A DNA stretch of 64,000 nt from Hybos culiciformis. Taxonomy: Eukaryota > Arthropoda > Insecta > Diptera > Hybotidae. Position numbers and translations under genes: made by a program. Location of the stretch: assembly GCA_964007475.1 (NCBI GenBank), contig CAXFZM010000106.1, positions 193,501-257,500 on the forward strand, given 5' to 3'. The notes under the pieces were generated by a model. The model had not been told where the DNA came from. It saw nothing but the letters and a program-made list of their open reading frames with translations, and did no database searches. Positions 10,690 through 24,691 of the stretch are shown here, piece after piece. Numbering within the stretch: position 1 is the stretch's first letter; every line of letters starts with the position of its first letter.

Positions 10690-13600
10690 TTGGGCTGGTT
10701 TTTTGTTCATTACTCCGGCTCCAGACCTCGGAGAACCTCCGTTTTTGGCTTAATTTAAAGGTCTAGAAATTACGCTTCTTTCTGTGCAATTTTTATGAAA
10801 ATCGGTTTTCTAGATCCGGATTAATAAACGATAAGGTGAGCAAACCCCCTAACTTTAACACATAAAATGTTGACTTTGGGCTGGTTTTTTGTTCATTACT
10901 CCGGCTTTAGACCTCAGAGATCCTCCGTTTTTGGCTTAAATTAAAGGTCTAGAAATTACGCTTCTTTCTGTGCAATTTTTATGAAAATCGGTTTTCTAGA
11001 TCCGGAGAAATAAACGATAAGGTGAGCAAACCCCCTAACTTTAACACATAAAACGTTTACCTTGGGCTGGTTTTTTGTTCATTACTCCGGCTCCAGACCT
11101 CGGAGAACCTCCGTTTTTGGCTTAATTTAAAGGTCTAGAAATTACGCTTCTTTCTGTGCAATTTTTATGAAAATCGGTTTTCTAGATCCGGATTAATAAA
11201 CGATAAGGTGAGCAAACCCCCTAACTTTAACACATAAAATGTTGACTTTGGGCTGGTTTTTTGTTCATTACTCCGGCTCTAGACCTCGGAGAACCTCCGT
11301 TTTTGGCTTAAATTAAAGGTCTAGAAATTACGCTTCTTTCTGTGCAATTTTTATGAAAATCGGTTTTCTAGATCCAGAGAAATAAACGATAAGGTGAGCA
11401 AACCCCCTAACTTTAACACATAAAATGTTGACTTTGGGCTGGTTTTTTGTTCATTACTCCGGCTCCAGACTTCGGCGGACCTCCTTTTTTGGCTTAAACT
11501 AAAGGTCTAGAAATTACGCTTCTTTCTGTGCAATTTTTATGAAAATCGGTTTTCTAGATCCGGAGAAATAAACGATAAGGTGAGCAAACCCCCTAACTTT
11601 AACACATAAAATGTTGACTTTGGGCTGGGTTTTTGTTCATTACTCCGGCTCCAGACTTCGGCGGACCTCCGTTTTTGGCTTAAACTAAAGGTCTAGAAAT
11701 TACGCTTCTTTCTGTGCAATTTTTATGAAAATCGGTTTTCTAGATCCGGAGAAATAAACGATAAGGTGAGCAAACCCCCTAACTTTAACACATAAAATGT
11801 TGACTTTGGGCTGGTTTTTTGTTCATTACTCCGGCTCCAGACTTCGGCGGACCTCCGTTTTTAGCTTAAATTAAAGGTCTCGAAATTACGCTTCTTTCTG
11901 TGCAATTTTTATGAAAATCGGTTTTCTAGATCCGGAGAAATAAACGATAAGGTGAGCAAACTCCCTAACTTTAACACATAAAATATTGACTTTGGGCTGG
12001 TTTTTTGTTCATTACTGCGGCTCCAGACCTCTGAGAACTTCCGTTTTTGGCTTAAATTAAAGGTCTAGAAATTACGCTTCTTTCTGTGCAATTTTTATGA
12101 AAATCGGTTTTCTAGATCCGGAGAAATAAACGATAAGGTGAGCAAACCCCCTAACTTTAACACATAAAATGTTTACCTTGGGCTGGTTTTTTGTTCATTA
12201 CTCCGGCTCCAGACCTCGGAGAACCTCCGTTTTTGGCTTAATTTAAAGGTCTAGAAATTACGCTTCTTTCTGTGCAATTTTTATGAAAATCGGTTTTCTA
12301 GATCCGGATTAATAAACGATAAGGTGAGCAAACCCCCTAACTTTAACACATAAAATGTTGACTTTGGGCTGGTTTTTTGTTCATTACTCCGGCTCTAGAC
12401 CTCGGAGAACCTCCGTTTTTGCCTTAAATTAAAGGTCTAGAAATTACGCTTCTTTCTGTGCAATTTTTATGAAAATCGGTTTTCTAGATCCAGAGAAATA
12501 AACGATAAGGTGAGCAAACCCCCTAACTTTAACACATAAAATGTTGACTTTGGGCTGGTTTTTTGTTCATTACTCCGGCTCCAGACTTCGGCGGACCTCC
12601 TTTTTTGGCATAAACTAAAGGTCTAGAAATTACGCTTCTTTCTGTGCAATTTTTATGAAAATCGGTTTTCTAGATCCGGAGAAATAAACGATAAGGTGAG
12701 CAAACCCCCTAACTTTAACACATAAAATGTTGACTTTGGGCTGGTTTTTTGTTCATTACTCCGGCTCCAGACCTCGGAGAACCTCCGTTTTTGGCTTAAT
12801 TTAAAGGTCTAGAAATTACGCTTCTTTCTGTGCAATTTTTATGAAAATCGGTTTTCTAGATCCGGAGAAATAAACGATAAGGTGAGGAAACCCCCTAACT
12901 TTAACACATAAAATGTTGACTTTGGGCTGGTTTTTTGTTCATTACTCCGGCTCCAGACTTCGGCGGACCTCCGTTTTTGGCTTAAATTAAAGGTCTAGAA
13001 ATTACGCTTCTTTCTGTGCAATTTTTATGAAAATCGGTTTTCTAGATCCGGAGAAATAAACGATAAGGTGAGCAAACCCCCTAACTTTAACACATAAAAT
13101 GTTGACTTTGGGCTGGTTTTTTGTTCATTACTCCGGCTCCAGACCTCGGAGAACCTCCGTTTTTGGCTTAATTTAAAGGTCTAGAAATTACGCTTCTTTC
13201 TGTGCAATTTTTATGAAAATCGGTTTTCTAGATCCGGAGAAATAATCGATAAGGTGAGCAAACCCCCTAACTTTAACACATAAAATGTTGACTTTGGGCT
13301 GGTTTTTTGTTCATTACTCCGGCTCCAGACTTCGGCGGACCTCCTTTTTTGGCTTAAACTAAAGGTCTAGAAATTACGCTTCTTTCTGTGCAATTTTTAT
13401 GAAAATCGGTTTTCTAGATCCGGAGAAATAAACGATAAGGTGAGCAAACCCCCTAACTTTAACACATAAAATGTTGACTTTGGGCTGGTTTTTTGTTCAT
13501 TACTCCGGCTCCAGACCTCGGAGAACCTCCGTTTTTGGCTTAATTTAAAGGTCTAGAAATTACGCTTCTTTCTGTGCAATTTTAATGAAAATCGGTTTTC

Positions 13601-13890
13601 TAGATCCGGAGAAATAATCGATAAGGTGAGCAAACCCCCTAACTTTAACACATAAAATGTTGACTTTGGGCTGGTTTTTTGTTCATTACTCCGGCTCTAG
13701 ACTTCGGCGGACCTCCTTTTTTGGCTTAAACTAAAGGTCTAGAAATTACGCTTCTTTCTGTGCAATTTTTATGAAAATCGGTTTTCTAGATCCGGAGAAA
13801 TAAACGATAAGGTGAGCAAACCCCCTAACTTTAACACATAAAATGTTGACTTTGGGCTGGTTTTTTGTTCATTACTCCGGCTCCAGACTT
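10690..13890 (+). repeat. Duplicated block of about 17 monomers, copy 1 (offset 22 monomers)
   Basis: Matches 14782-17982 at an offset of 4092 bp, exactly 22 x 186. Shared rare markers: TTTAGACCTCAGAGATCC (10906/14998), AAATATTGAC (11982/16074), TTTTGCCTTAAA (about 12417/16509), GGCATAAACTAA (12607/16699), GGTGAGGAAAC (about 12884/16976) and CTCTAGACTTCGG (about 13695/17787). Only a handful of single-base differences were seen, such as AAACGTTTACC at about 11052 and GGTCTCGAAAT at about 11879. This is one of the youngest duplications in the array. Confidence 0.88.
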
Positions 13891-14781
13891 CGGTGGACCT
13901 CCTTTTTTGGCTTAAACTAAAGGTCTAGAAATTACGCTTCTTTCTGTGCAATTTTTATGAAAATCGGTTTTCTAGATCCGGAGAAATAAACGATAAGGTG
14001 AGCAAACCCCCTAACTTTAAAACATAAAATGTTGACTTTGGGCTGGTTTTTTGTTCATTACTCCGGCTCCAGACTTCGGCGGACCTCCTTTTTTGGCTTA
14101 AATTAAAGGTCTAGAAATTACGCTTCTTTCTGTGCAATTTTTATGAAAATCGGTTTTCTAGATCCGGAGAAATAAACGATAAGGTGAGCAAACCCCCTAA
14201 CTTTAACACATAAAATGTTGACTTTGGGCTGGTTTTTTGTTCATTACTCCGGCTTTAGACCTCAGAGATCCTCCGTTTTTGGCTTAAATTAAAGGTCTAG
14301 AAATTACGCTTCTTTCTGTGCAATTTTTATGAAAATCGGTTTTCTAGATCCGGAGAAATAAACGATAAGGTGAGCAAACCCCCTAACTTTAACACATAAA
14401 ATGTTTACCTTGGGCTGGTTTTTTGTTCATTACTCCGGCTCCAGACCTCGGAGAACCTCCGTTTTTGGCTTAATTTAAAGGTCTAGAAATTACGCTTCTT
14501 TCTGTGCAATTTTTATGAAAATCGGTTTTCTAGATCCGGAGAAATAAACGATAAGGTGAGCAAACCCCCTAACTTTAACACATAAAATGTTGACTTTGGG
14601 CTGGTTTTTTGTTCATTACTCCGGCTCCAGACTTCGGCGGACCTCCTTTTTTGGCTTAAACTAAAGGTCTAGAAATTACGCTTCTTTCTGTGCAATTTTT
14701 ATGAAAATCGGTTTTCTAGATCCGGAGAAATAAACGATAAGGTGAGCAAACCCCCTAACTTTAAAACATAAAATGTTGACT

Positions 14782-17700
14782 TTGGGCTGGTTTTTTGTTC
14801 ATTACTCCGGCTCCAGACCTCGGAGAACCTCCGTTTTTGGCTTAATTTAAAGGTCTAGAAATTACGCTTCTTTCTGTGCAATTTTTATGAAAATCGGTTT
14901 TCTAGATCCGGATTAATAAACGATAAGGTGAGCAAACCCCCTAACTTTAACACATAAAATGTTGACTTTGGGCTGGTTTTTTGTTCATTACTCCGGCTTT
15001 AGACCTCAGAGATCCTCCGTTTTTGGCTTAAATTAAAGGTCTAGAAATTACGCTTCTTTCTGTGCAATTTTTATGAAAATCGGTTTTCTAGATCCGGAGA
15101 AATAAACGATAAGGTGAGCAAACCCCCTAACTTTAACACATAAAATGTTTACCTTGGGCTGGTTTTTTGTTCATTACTCCGGCTCCAGACCTCGGAGAAC
15201 CTCCGTTTTTGGCTTAATTTAAAGGTCTAGAAATTACGCTTCTTTCTGTGCAATTTTTATGAAAATCGGTTTTCTAGATCCGGATTAATAAACGATAAGG
15301 TGAGCAAACCCCCTAACTTTAACACATAAAATGTTGACTTTGGGCTGGTTTTTTGTTCATTACTCCGGCTCTAGACCTCGGAGAACCTCCGTTTTTGGCT
15401 TAAATTAAAGGTCTAGAAATTACGCTTCTTTCTGTGCAATTTTTATGAAAATCGGTTTTCTAGATCCAGAGAAATAAACGATAAGGTGAGCAAACCCCCT
15501 AACTTTAACACATAAAATGTTGACTTTGGGCTGGTTTTTTGTTCATTACTCCGGCTCCAGACTTCGGCGGACCTCCTTTTTTGGCTTAAACTAAAGGTCT
15601 AGAAATTACGCTTCTTTCTGTGCAATTTTTATGAAAATCGGTTTTCTAGATCCGGAGAAATAAACGATAAGGTGAGCAAACCCCCTAACTTTAACACATA
15701 AAATGTTGACTTTGGGCTGGGTTTTTGTTCATTACTCCGGCTCCAGACTTCGGCGGACCTCCGTTTTTGGCTTAAACTAAAGGTCTAGAAATTACGCTTC
15801 TTTCTGTGCAATTTTTATGAAAATCGGTTTTCTAGATCCGGAGAAATAAACGATAAGGTGAGCAAACCCCCTAACTTTAACACATAAAATGTTGACTTTG
15901 GGCTGGTTTTTTGTTCATTACTCCGGCTCCAGACTTCGGCGGACCTCCGTTTTTAGCTTAAATTAAAGGTCTAGAAATTACGCTTCTTTCTGTGCAATTT
16001 TTATGAAAATCGGTTTTCTAGATCCGGAGAAATAAACGATAAGGTGAGCAAACTCCCTAACTTTAACACATAAAATATTGACTTTGGGCTGGTTTTTTGT
16101 TCATTACTGCGGCTCCAGACCTCTGAGAACTTCCGTTTTTGGCTTAAATTAAAGGTCTAGAAATTACGCTTCTTTCTGTGCAATTTTTATGAAAATCGGT
16201 TTTCTAGATCCGGAGAAATAAACGATAAGGTGAGCAAACCCCCTAACTTTAACACATAAAATGTTTACCTTGGGCTGGTTTTTTGTTCATTACTCCGGCT
16301 CCAGACCTCGGAGAACCTCCGTTTTTGGCTTAATTTAAAGGTCTAGAAATTACGCTTCTTTCTGTGCAATTTTTATGAAAATCGGTTTTCTAGATCCGGA
16401 TTAATAAACGATAAGGTGAGCAAACCCCCTAACTTTAACACATAAAATGTTGACTTTGGGCTGGTTTTTTGTTCATTACTCCGGCTCTAGACCTCGGAGA
16501 ACCTCCGTTTTTGCCTTAAATTAAAGGTCTAGAAATTACGCTTCTTTCTGTGCAATTTTTATGAAAATCGGTTTTCTAGATCCAGAGAAATAAACGATAA
16601 GGTGAGCAAACCCCCTAACTTTAACACATAAAATGTTGACTTTGGGCTGGTTTTTTGTTCATTACTCCGGCTCCAGACTTCGGCGGACCTCCTTTTTTGG
16701 CATAAACTAATGGTCTAGAAATTACGCTTCTTTCTGTGCAATTTTTATGAAAATCGGTTTTCTAGATCCGGAGAAATAAACGATAAGGTGAGCAAACCCC
16801 CTAACTTTAACACATAAAATGTTGACTTTGGGCTGGTTTTTTGTTCATTACTCCGGCTCCAGACCTCGGAGAACCTCCGTTTTTGGCTTAATTTAAAGGT
16901 CTAGAAATTACGCTTCTTTCTGTGCAATTTTTATGAAAATCGGTTTTCTAGATCCGGAGAAATAAACGATAAGGTGAGGAAACCCCCTAACTTTAACACA
17001 TAAAATGTTGACTTTGGGCTGGTTTTTTGTTCATTACTCCGGCTCCAGACTTCGGCGGACCTCCGTTTTTGGCTTAAATTAAAGGTCTAGAAATTACGCT
17101 TCTTTCTGTGCAATTTTTATGAAAATCGGTTTTCTAGATCCGGAGAAATAAACGATAAGGTGAGCAAACCCCCTAACTTTAACACATAAAATGTTGACTT
17201 TGGGCTGGTTTTTTGTTCATTACTCCGGCTCCAGACCTCGGAGAACCTCCGTTTTTGGCTTAATTTAAAGGTCTAGAAATTACGCTTCTTTCTGTGCAAT
17301 TTTTATGAAAATCGGTTTTCTAGATCCGGAGAAATAATCGATAAGGTGAGCAAACCCCCTAACTTTAACACATAAAATGTTGACTTTGGGCTGGTTTTTT
17401 GTTCATTACTCCGGCTCCAGACTTCGGCGGACCTCCTTTTTTGGCTTAAACTAAAGGTCTAGAAATTACGCTTCTTTCTGTGCAATTTTTATGAAAATCG
17501 GTTTTCTAGATCCGGAGAAATAAACGATAAGGTGAGCAAACCCCCTAACTTTAACACATAAAATGTTGACTTTGGGCTGGTTTTTTGTTCATTACTCCGG
17601 CTCCAGACCTCGGAGAACCTCCGTTTTTGGCTTAATTTAAAGGTCTAGAAATTACGCTTCTTTCTGTGCAATTTTAATGAAAATCGGTTTTCTAGATCCG

Positions 17701-17982
17701 GAGAAATAATCGATAAGGTGAGCAAACCCCCTAACTTTAACACATAAAATGTTGACTTTGGGCTGGTTTTTTGTTCATTACTCCGGCTCTAGACTTCGGC
17801 GGACCTCCTTTTTTGGCTTAAACTAAAGGTCTAGAAATTACGCTTCTTTCTGTGCAATTTTTATGAAAATCGGTTTTCTAGATCCGGAGAAATAAACGAT
17901 AAGGTGAGCAAACCCCCTAACTTTAACACATAAAATGTTGACTTTGGGCTGGTTTTTTGTTCATTACTCCGGCTCCAGACTT
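14782..17982 (+). repeat. Duplicated block of about 17 monomers, copy 2 (offset 22 monomers)
   Basis: Second copy of 10690-13890. A private change is CTAATGGTCTAG at about 16711. Its left edge is marked by GTTGAC here against GTTTACC in copy 1. Confidence 0.88.
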
Positions 17983-20974
17983 CGGCGGACCTCCTTTTTT
18001 GGCTTAAACTAAAGGTCTAGAAATTACGCTTCTTTCTGTGCAATTTTTATGAAAATCGATTTTCTAGATCCGGAGAAATAAACGATAAGGTGAGCAAACC
18101 CCCTAACTTTAACACATAAAATGTTGACTTTGGGCTGGTTCTTAGTTCATTACTCCGGCTCCAGACTTCGGCGGACCTCCTTTTTTGGCTTAAATTAAAG
18201 GTCTAGAAATTACGCTTCTTTCTGTGCAATTTTTACGAAAATCGGTTTTCTAGATCCGGAGAAATAAACGATAAGGTGAGCAAACCCCCTAACTTTAACA
18301 CATAAAATGTTGACGTTGGGCTGGTTTTTTGTTCATTACTCCGGCTCTAGACCTCGGAGAACCTCCGTTTTTGGCTTAAATTAAAGGTCTAGAAATTACG
18401 CTTCTTTCTGTGCAATTTTTATGAAAATCGGTTTTCTTGATCCAGAGAAATAAACGATAAGGTGAGCAAACCCCCTAACTTTAACACATAAAATGTTGAC
18501 TTTGGGCTGGTTTTTTGTTCATTACTCCGGCTCCAGACCTCGGAGAACCTCCGTTTTTGGCTTAATTTAAAGGTCTAGAAATTACGCTTCTTTCTGTGCA
18601 ATTTTTATGAAAATCGGTTTTCTAGATCCGGAGAAATAAACGATAAGGTGAGCGAACCCCCTAACTTTAACACATAAAATGTTGACTTTGGGCTGGTTTT
18701 TTGTTCATTACTCCGGCTCCAGACTTCGGCGGACCTCCTTTTTTGGCTTAAACTAAAGGTCTAGAAATTACGCTTCTTTCTGTGCAATTTTTATGAAAAT
18801 CGGTTTTCTAGATCCGGAGAAATAAACGATAAGGTGAGCAAACCCCCTAACTTACATAAAATGTTGACTTTGGGCTGGTTTTTTGTTCATTACTCCGGCT
18901 CCAGACCTCGGAGAACCTCCGTTTTTGGCTTAATTTAAAGGTCTAGAAATTACGCTTCTTTCTGTGCAATTTTTATGAAAATCGGTTTTCTAGATCCGGA
19001 GAAATAAACGATAAGGTGAGCGAACCCCCTAACTTTAACACATAAAATGTTGACTTTGGGCTGGTTTTTTGTTCATTACTCCGGCTCCAGACTTCGGCGG
19101 ACCTCCTTTTTTGGCTTAAACTAAAGGTCTAGAAATTACGCTTCTTTCTGTGCAATTTTTATGAAAATCGGTTTTCTAGATCCGGAGAAATAATCGATAA
19201 GGTGAGCAAACCCCCTAACTTTAACACATAAAATGTTGACTTTGGGCTGGTTTTTTGTTCATTACTCCGGCTCCAGACTTCGGCGGACCTCCTTTTTTGG
19301 CTTAAACTAAAGGTCTAGACATTACGCTTCTTTCTATGCAATTTTTATGAAAATCGGTTTTCTAGATCCGGAGTAATAAACGATAAGGTGAGCAAACCCC
19401 CTAACTTTAACACATAAAATGTTGACTTTGGGCTGGTTTTTTGTTCATTACTCCGGCTCCAGACTTCGGCGGACCTCCTTTTTTGGCTTAAACTAAAGGT
19501 CTAGAAATTACGCTTCTTTCTATGCAATTTTTATGAAAATCGGTTTTCTAGATCCGGAGAAATAAACGATAAAGTGAGCAAACCCCCTAACTTTAACACA
19601 TAAAATGTTGACTTGGGCTGGTTTTTTGTTCATTACTCCGGCTCCAGACTTCGGCGGACCTCCGTTTTTGGCTTAAACTAAAGGTCTAGAAATTACGCTT
19701 CTTTCTGTGCAATTTTTATGAAAATCGGTTTTCTAGATCCGGAGAAATAAACGATAAGGTGAGCAAACCCCCTAACTTTAACACATAAAATGTTGACTTT
19801 GGGCTGGTTTTTGTTCATTACTCCGGCTCCAGACTTCGGCGGACCTCCGTTTTTAGCTTAAATTAAAGGTCTAGAAATTACGCTTCTTTCTGTGCAATTT
19901 TTATGAAAATCGGTTTTCTAGATCCGGAGAAATAAACGATAAGGTGAGCAAACTCCCTAACTTTAACACATAAAATGTTGACTTTGGGCTGGTTTTTTGT
20001 TCATTACTCCGGCTCCAGACTTCGGCGGACCTCCGTTTTTAGCTTAAATTAAAGGTCTAGAAATTACGCTTCTTTCTGTTCAATTTTTATGAAAATCGGT
20101 TTTCTAGATCCAGAGAAATAAACGATAAGGTGAGCAAACCCCCTAACTTTAACACATAAAATGTTGACTTTGGGCTGGTTTTTTGTTCATTACTCCGGCT
20201 CCAGACTTCGGCGGACCTCCTTTTTTGGCTTAAACTAAAGGTCTAGAAATTACGCTTCTTTCTGTGCAAATTTTATGAAAATCGGTTTTCTAGATCCGGA
20301 GAAATAAACGATAAGGTGAGCAAACCCCCTAACTTTAACACATAAAATGTTTACCTTGGGCTGGTTTTTTGTTCATTACTCCGGCTCGAGACCTCGGAGA
20401 ACCTCCGTTTTTGGCTTAATTTAAAGGTCTAGAAATTACGCTTCTTTCTGTGCAATTTTTATGAAAATCGGTTTTCTAGATCCGGATTAATAAACGATAA
20501 GGTGAGCAAAACCCCTAAATTTAACACATAAAATGTTGACTTTGGGCTGGTTTTTTGTTCATTACTCCGGCTCTAGACCTCGGAGAACCTCCGTTTTTGG
20601 CTTAAATTAAAGGTCTAGAAATTACGCTTCTTTCTGTGCAATTTTTATGAAAATCGGTTTTCTAGATCCAGAGAAATAAACGGTAAGGTGAGCAAACCCA
20701 TTAACTTTAACACATAAAATGTTGACTTTGGGCTGGTTTTTTGTTCATTACTCCGGCTCCAGACTTCGGTGGACCTCCTTTTTTGGCTTAAACTAAAGGT
20801 CTAGAAATTACGCTTCTTTCTGTGCAATTTTTATGAAAATCGGTTTTCTAGATCCGGAGAAATAAACGATAAGGTGAGCAAACCCCCTAACTTTAACACA
20901 TAAAATGTTGACTTTGGGCTGGGTTTTTGTTCATTACTCCGGCTCCAGACTTCGGCGGACCTCCGTTTTTGGCT

Positions 20975-23570
20975 TAAACTAAAGGTCTAGAAATTACGCT
21001 TCTTTCTGTGCAATTTTTATGAAAATCGGTTTTCTAGATCCGGAGAAATAAACGATAAGGTGAGCAAACCCCCTAACTTTAACACATAAAATGTTGACTT
21101 TGGGCTGGTTTTTTGTTCATTACTCCGGCTCCAGACTTCGGCGGACCTCCGTTTTGAGCTTAAATTAAAGGTCTAGAAATTACGCTTCTTTCTGTGCAAT
21201 TTTTATGAAAATCGGTTTTCTAGATCCGGAGAAATAAACGATAAGGTGAGCAAACTCCCTAACTTTAACACATAAAATGTTGACTTTGGGCTGGTTTTTT
21301 GTTCATTACTGCGGCTCCAGACCTTTGAGAGCTTCCGTTTTTGGCTTAAATTAAAGGTCTAGAAATTACGCTTCTTTCTGTGCAATTTTTATGAAAATCG
21401 GTTTTCTAGATCCGGAGAAATAAACGATAAGGTGAGCAAACCCCCTAACTTTAACACATAAAATGTTTACCTTGGGCTGGTTTTTTGTTCATTACTCCGG
21501 CTCCAGACCTCGGAGAACCTCCGTTTTTGGCTTAATTTAAAGGTCTAGAAATTACGCTTCTTTCTGTGCAATTTTTATGAAAATCGGTTTTCTAGATCCG
21601 ATTAATAAACGATAAGGTGAGCAAACCCCCTAACTTTAACACATAAAATGTTGACTTTGGGCTGGTTTTTTGTTCATTACTCCGGCTTTAGACCTCAGAG
21701 ATCCTCCGTTTTTGGCTTAAATTAAAGGTCTAGAAATTACGCTTCTTTCTGTGCAATTTTTATGAAAATCGGTTTTCTAGATCCGGAGAAATAAACGATA
21801 AGGTGAGCAAACCCCCTAACTTTAACACATAAAATGTTTACCTTGGGCTGGTTTTTTGTTCATTACTCCGGCTCCAGACCTCGGAGAACCTCCGTTTTTG
21901 GCTTAATTTAAAGGTCTAGAAATTACGCTTCTTTCTGTGCAATTTTTATGAAAATCGGTTTTCTAGATCCGGATTAATAAACGATAAGGTGAGCAAACCC
22001 CCTAACTTTAACACATAAAATGTTGACTTTGGGCTGGTTTTTTGTTCATTACTCCGGCTCTAGACCTCGGAGAACCTCCGTTTTTGGCTTAAATTAAAGG
22101 TCTAGAAATTACGCTTCTTTCTGTGCAATTTTTATGAAAATCGGTTTTCTAGATCCAGAGAAATAAACGATAAGGTGAGCAAACCCCCTAACTTTAACAC
22201 ATAAAATGTTTACCTTGGGCTGGTTTTTTGTTCATTACTCCGGCTCCAGACTTCGGCGGACCTCCTTTTTTGGCTTAAACTAAAGGTCTAGAAATTACGC
22301 TTCTTTCTGTGCAATTTTTATGAAAATCGGTTTTCTAGATCCGGAGAAATAAACGATAAGGTGAGCAAACCCCCTAACTTTAACACATAAAATGTTGACT
22401 TTGGGCTGGTTTTTTGTTCATTACTCCGGCTCTAGACCTCGGAGAACCTCCTTTTTTGGCTTAAACTAAAGGTCTAGAAATTACGCTTCTTTCTGTGCAA
22501 TTTTTATGAAAATCGGTTTTCTAGATCCGGAGAAATAAACGATAAGGTGAGCAAACCCCCTAACTTTAACACATAAAATGTTGACTTTGGGCTGGTTTTT
22601 GTTCATTACTCCGGCTCTAGACCTCGGAGAACCTCCGTTTTTGGCTTAAATTAAAGGTCTAGAAATTACGCTTCTTTCTGTGTAATTTTTATGAAAATCG
22701 GTTTTCTAGATCCGGAGAAATAAACGATAAGGTGAGCAAACCCCCTAACTTTAACAAATAAAATGTTGACTTTGGGCTGGTTTTTTGTTCATTACTCCGG
22801 CTCTAGACCTCGGAGAACCTCCGTTTTTGGCTTAAATTAAAGGTCTAGAAATTACGCTTCTTTCTGTGCAATTTTTATGAAAATCGGTTTTCTAGATCCG
22901 GAGAAATAAACGATAAGGTGAGCAAACCCCCTAACTTTAACACATAAAATGTTGACTTTGGGCTGGTTTTTTGTTCATTACTCCGGCTGCAGACTTCGGC
23001 GGACCTCCGTTTTTGGCTTAAATTAAAGGTCTAGAAATTACGCTTCTTTCTGTGCGATTTTTATGAAAATCGGTTTTCTAGATCCAGAGAAATAAACGAT
23101 AAGGTGAGCAAACCCCCTAACTTTAACACATAAAATGTTGACTTTGGGCTGGTTTTTTGTTCATTACTCCGGCTCCAGACCTCGGAGAACCTCCGTTTTT
23201 GACTTAAATTAAAGGTCTAGAACTTACGCTTATTTCTGTGCAATTTTTATGAAAATCGGTTTTCTAGATCCGGAGAAATAAACGATAAGGTGAGCAAACC
23301 CCCCTAACTTTAACACATAAAATGTTGACTTTGGGCTGGTTTTTTGTTCATTACTCCGGCTCTAGACCTCGGAGAACCTCCGTTTTTGGCTTAAATTAAA
23401 GGTCTAGAAAATACGATTTTTTCTGTGCAATTTTTATGAAAATCGGTTTTCTAGATCCGGAGAAATAAACGATAAGGTGAGCAAACTCCCTAACTTTAAC
23501 ACATACAATGTTGACTTTGGGCTGGTTTTTTGTTCATTACTCCGGCTCCAGACCTCGGAGAGCCTCCGTT
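20975..23570 (+). repeat. Duplicated block of about 14 monomers, copy 1 (offset 31 monomers)
   Basis: Matches 26741-29338. The offset is 5766 bp (31 x 186) at the left end. It grows to 5767 after a one-base loss at GATCCGATTAAT (about 21600) and to 5768 after a lost T near 22597, both private to this copy. Shared markers: CGTTTTGAGCTT (21150/26916), CCTTTGAGAGCTTCC, CTTTAGACCTCAGAGATCC, CTGTGTAATT, AACAAATAAAA and AATACGATTTTTT (23411/29179). Confidence 0.87.
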
Positions 23571-24691
23571 TTGAGCTTAAATTAAAGGTCTAGAAATTAC
23601 GCTTCTTTCTGTGCAATTTTTATGAAAATCGGTTTTCTAGATCCGGAGAAATAAACGATAAGGTGAGCAAACTCCCTAACTTTAACACATAAAATGTTGA
23701 CTTTGGGCTGGTTTTTTGTTCATTACTGCGGCTCCAGACCTTTGAGAGCTTCCGTTTTTGGCTTAAATTAAAGGTCTAGAAATTACGCTTCTTTCTGTGC
23801 AATTTTTATGAAAATCGGTTTTCTAGATCCGGAGAAATAAACGATAAGGTGAGCAAACCCCCTAACTTTAACACATAAAATGTTTACCTTGGGCTGGTTT
23901 TTTGTTCATTACTCCGGCTCCAGACTTCGGCGGACCTCCGTTTTGAGCTTAAATTAAAGGTCTAGAAATTACGCTTCTTTCTGTGCAATTTTTATGAAAA
24001 TCGGTTTTCTAGATCCGGAGAAATAAACGATAAGGTGAGCAAACTCCCTAACTTTAACACATAAAATGTTGACTTTGGGCTGGTTTTTTGTTCATTACTG
24101 CGGCTCCAGACCTTTGAGAGCTTCCGTTTTTGGCTTAAATTAAAGGTCTAGAAATTACGCTTCTTTCTGTGCAATTTTTATGAAAATCGGTTTTCTAGAT
24201 CCGGAGAAATAAACGATAAGGTGAGCAAACCCCCTAACTTTAACACATAAAATGTTGACTTTGGGCTGGTTTTTTGTTCATTACTCCGGCTGCAGACTTC
24301 GGCGGACCTCCGTTTTTGGCTTAAATTAAAGGTCTAGAAATTACGCTTCTTTCTGTGCGATTTTTATGAAAATCGGTTTTCTAGATCCAGAGAAATAAAC
24401 GATAAGGTGAGCAAACCCCCTAACTTTAACACATAAAATGTTGACTTTGGGCTGGTTTTTTGTTCATTACTCCGGCTCCAGACCTCGGAGAACCTCCGTT
24501 TTTGACTTAAATTAAAGGTCTAGAACTTACGCTTATTTCTGTGCAATTTTTATGAAAATCGGTTTTCTAGATCCGGAGAAATAAACGATAAGGTGAGCAA
24601 ACCCCCCTAACTTTAACACATAAAATGTTGACTTTGGGCTGGTTTTTTGTTCATTACTCCGGCTCTAGACCTCGGAGAACCTCCGTTTTTG

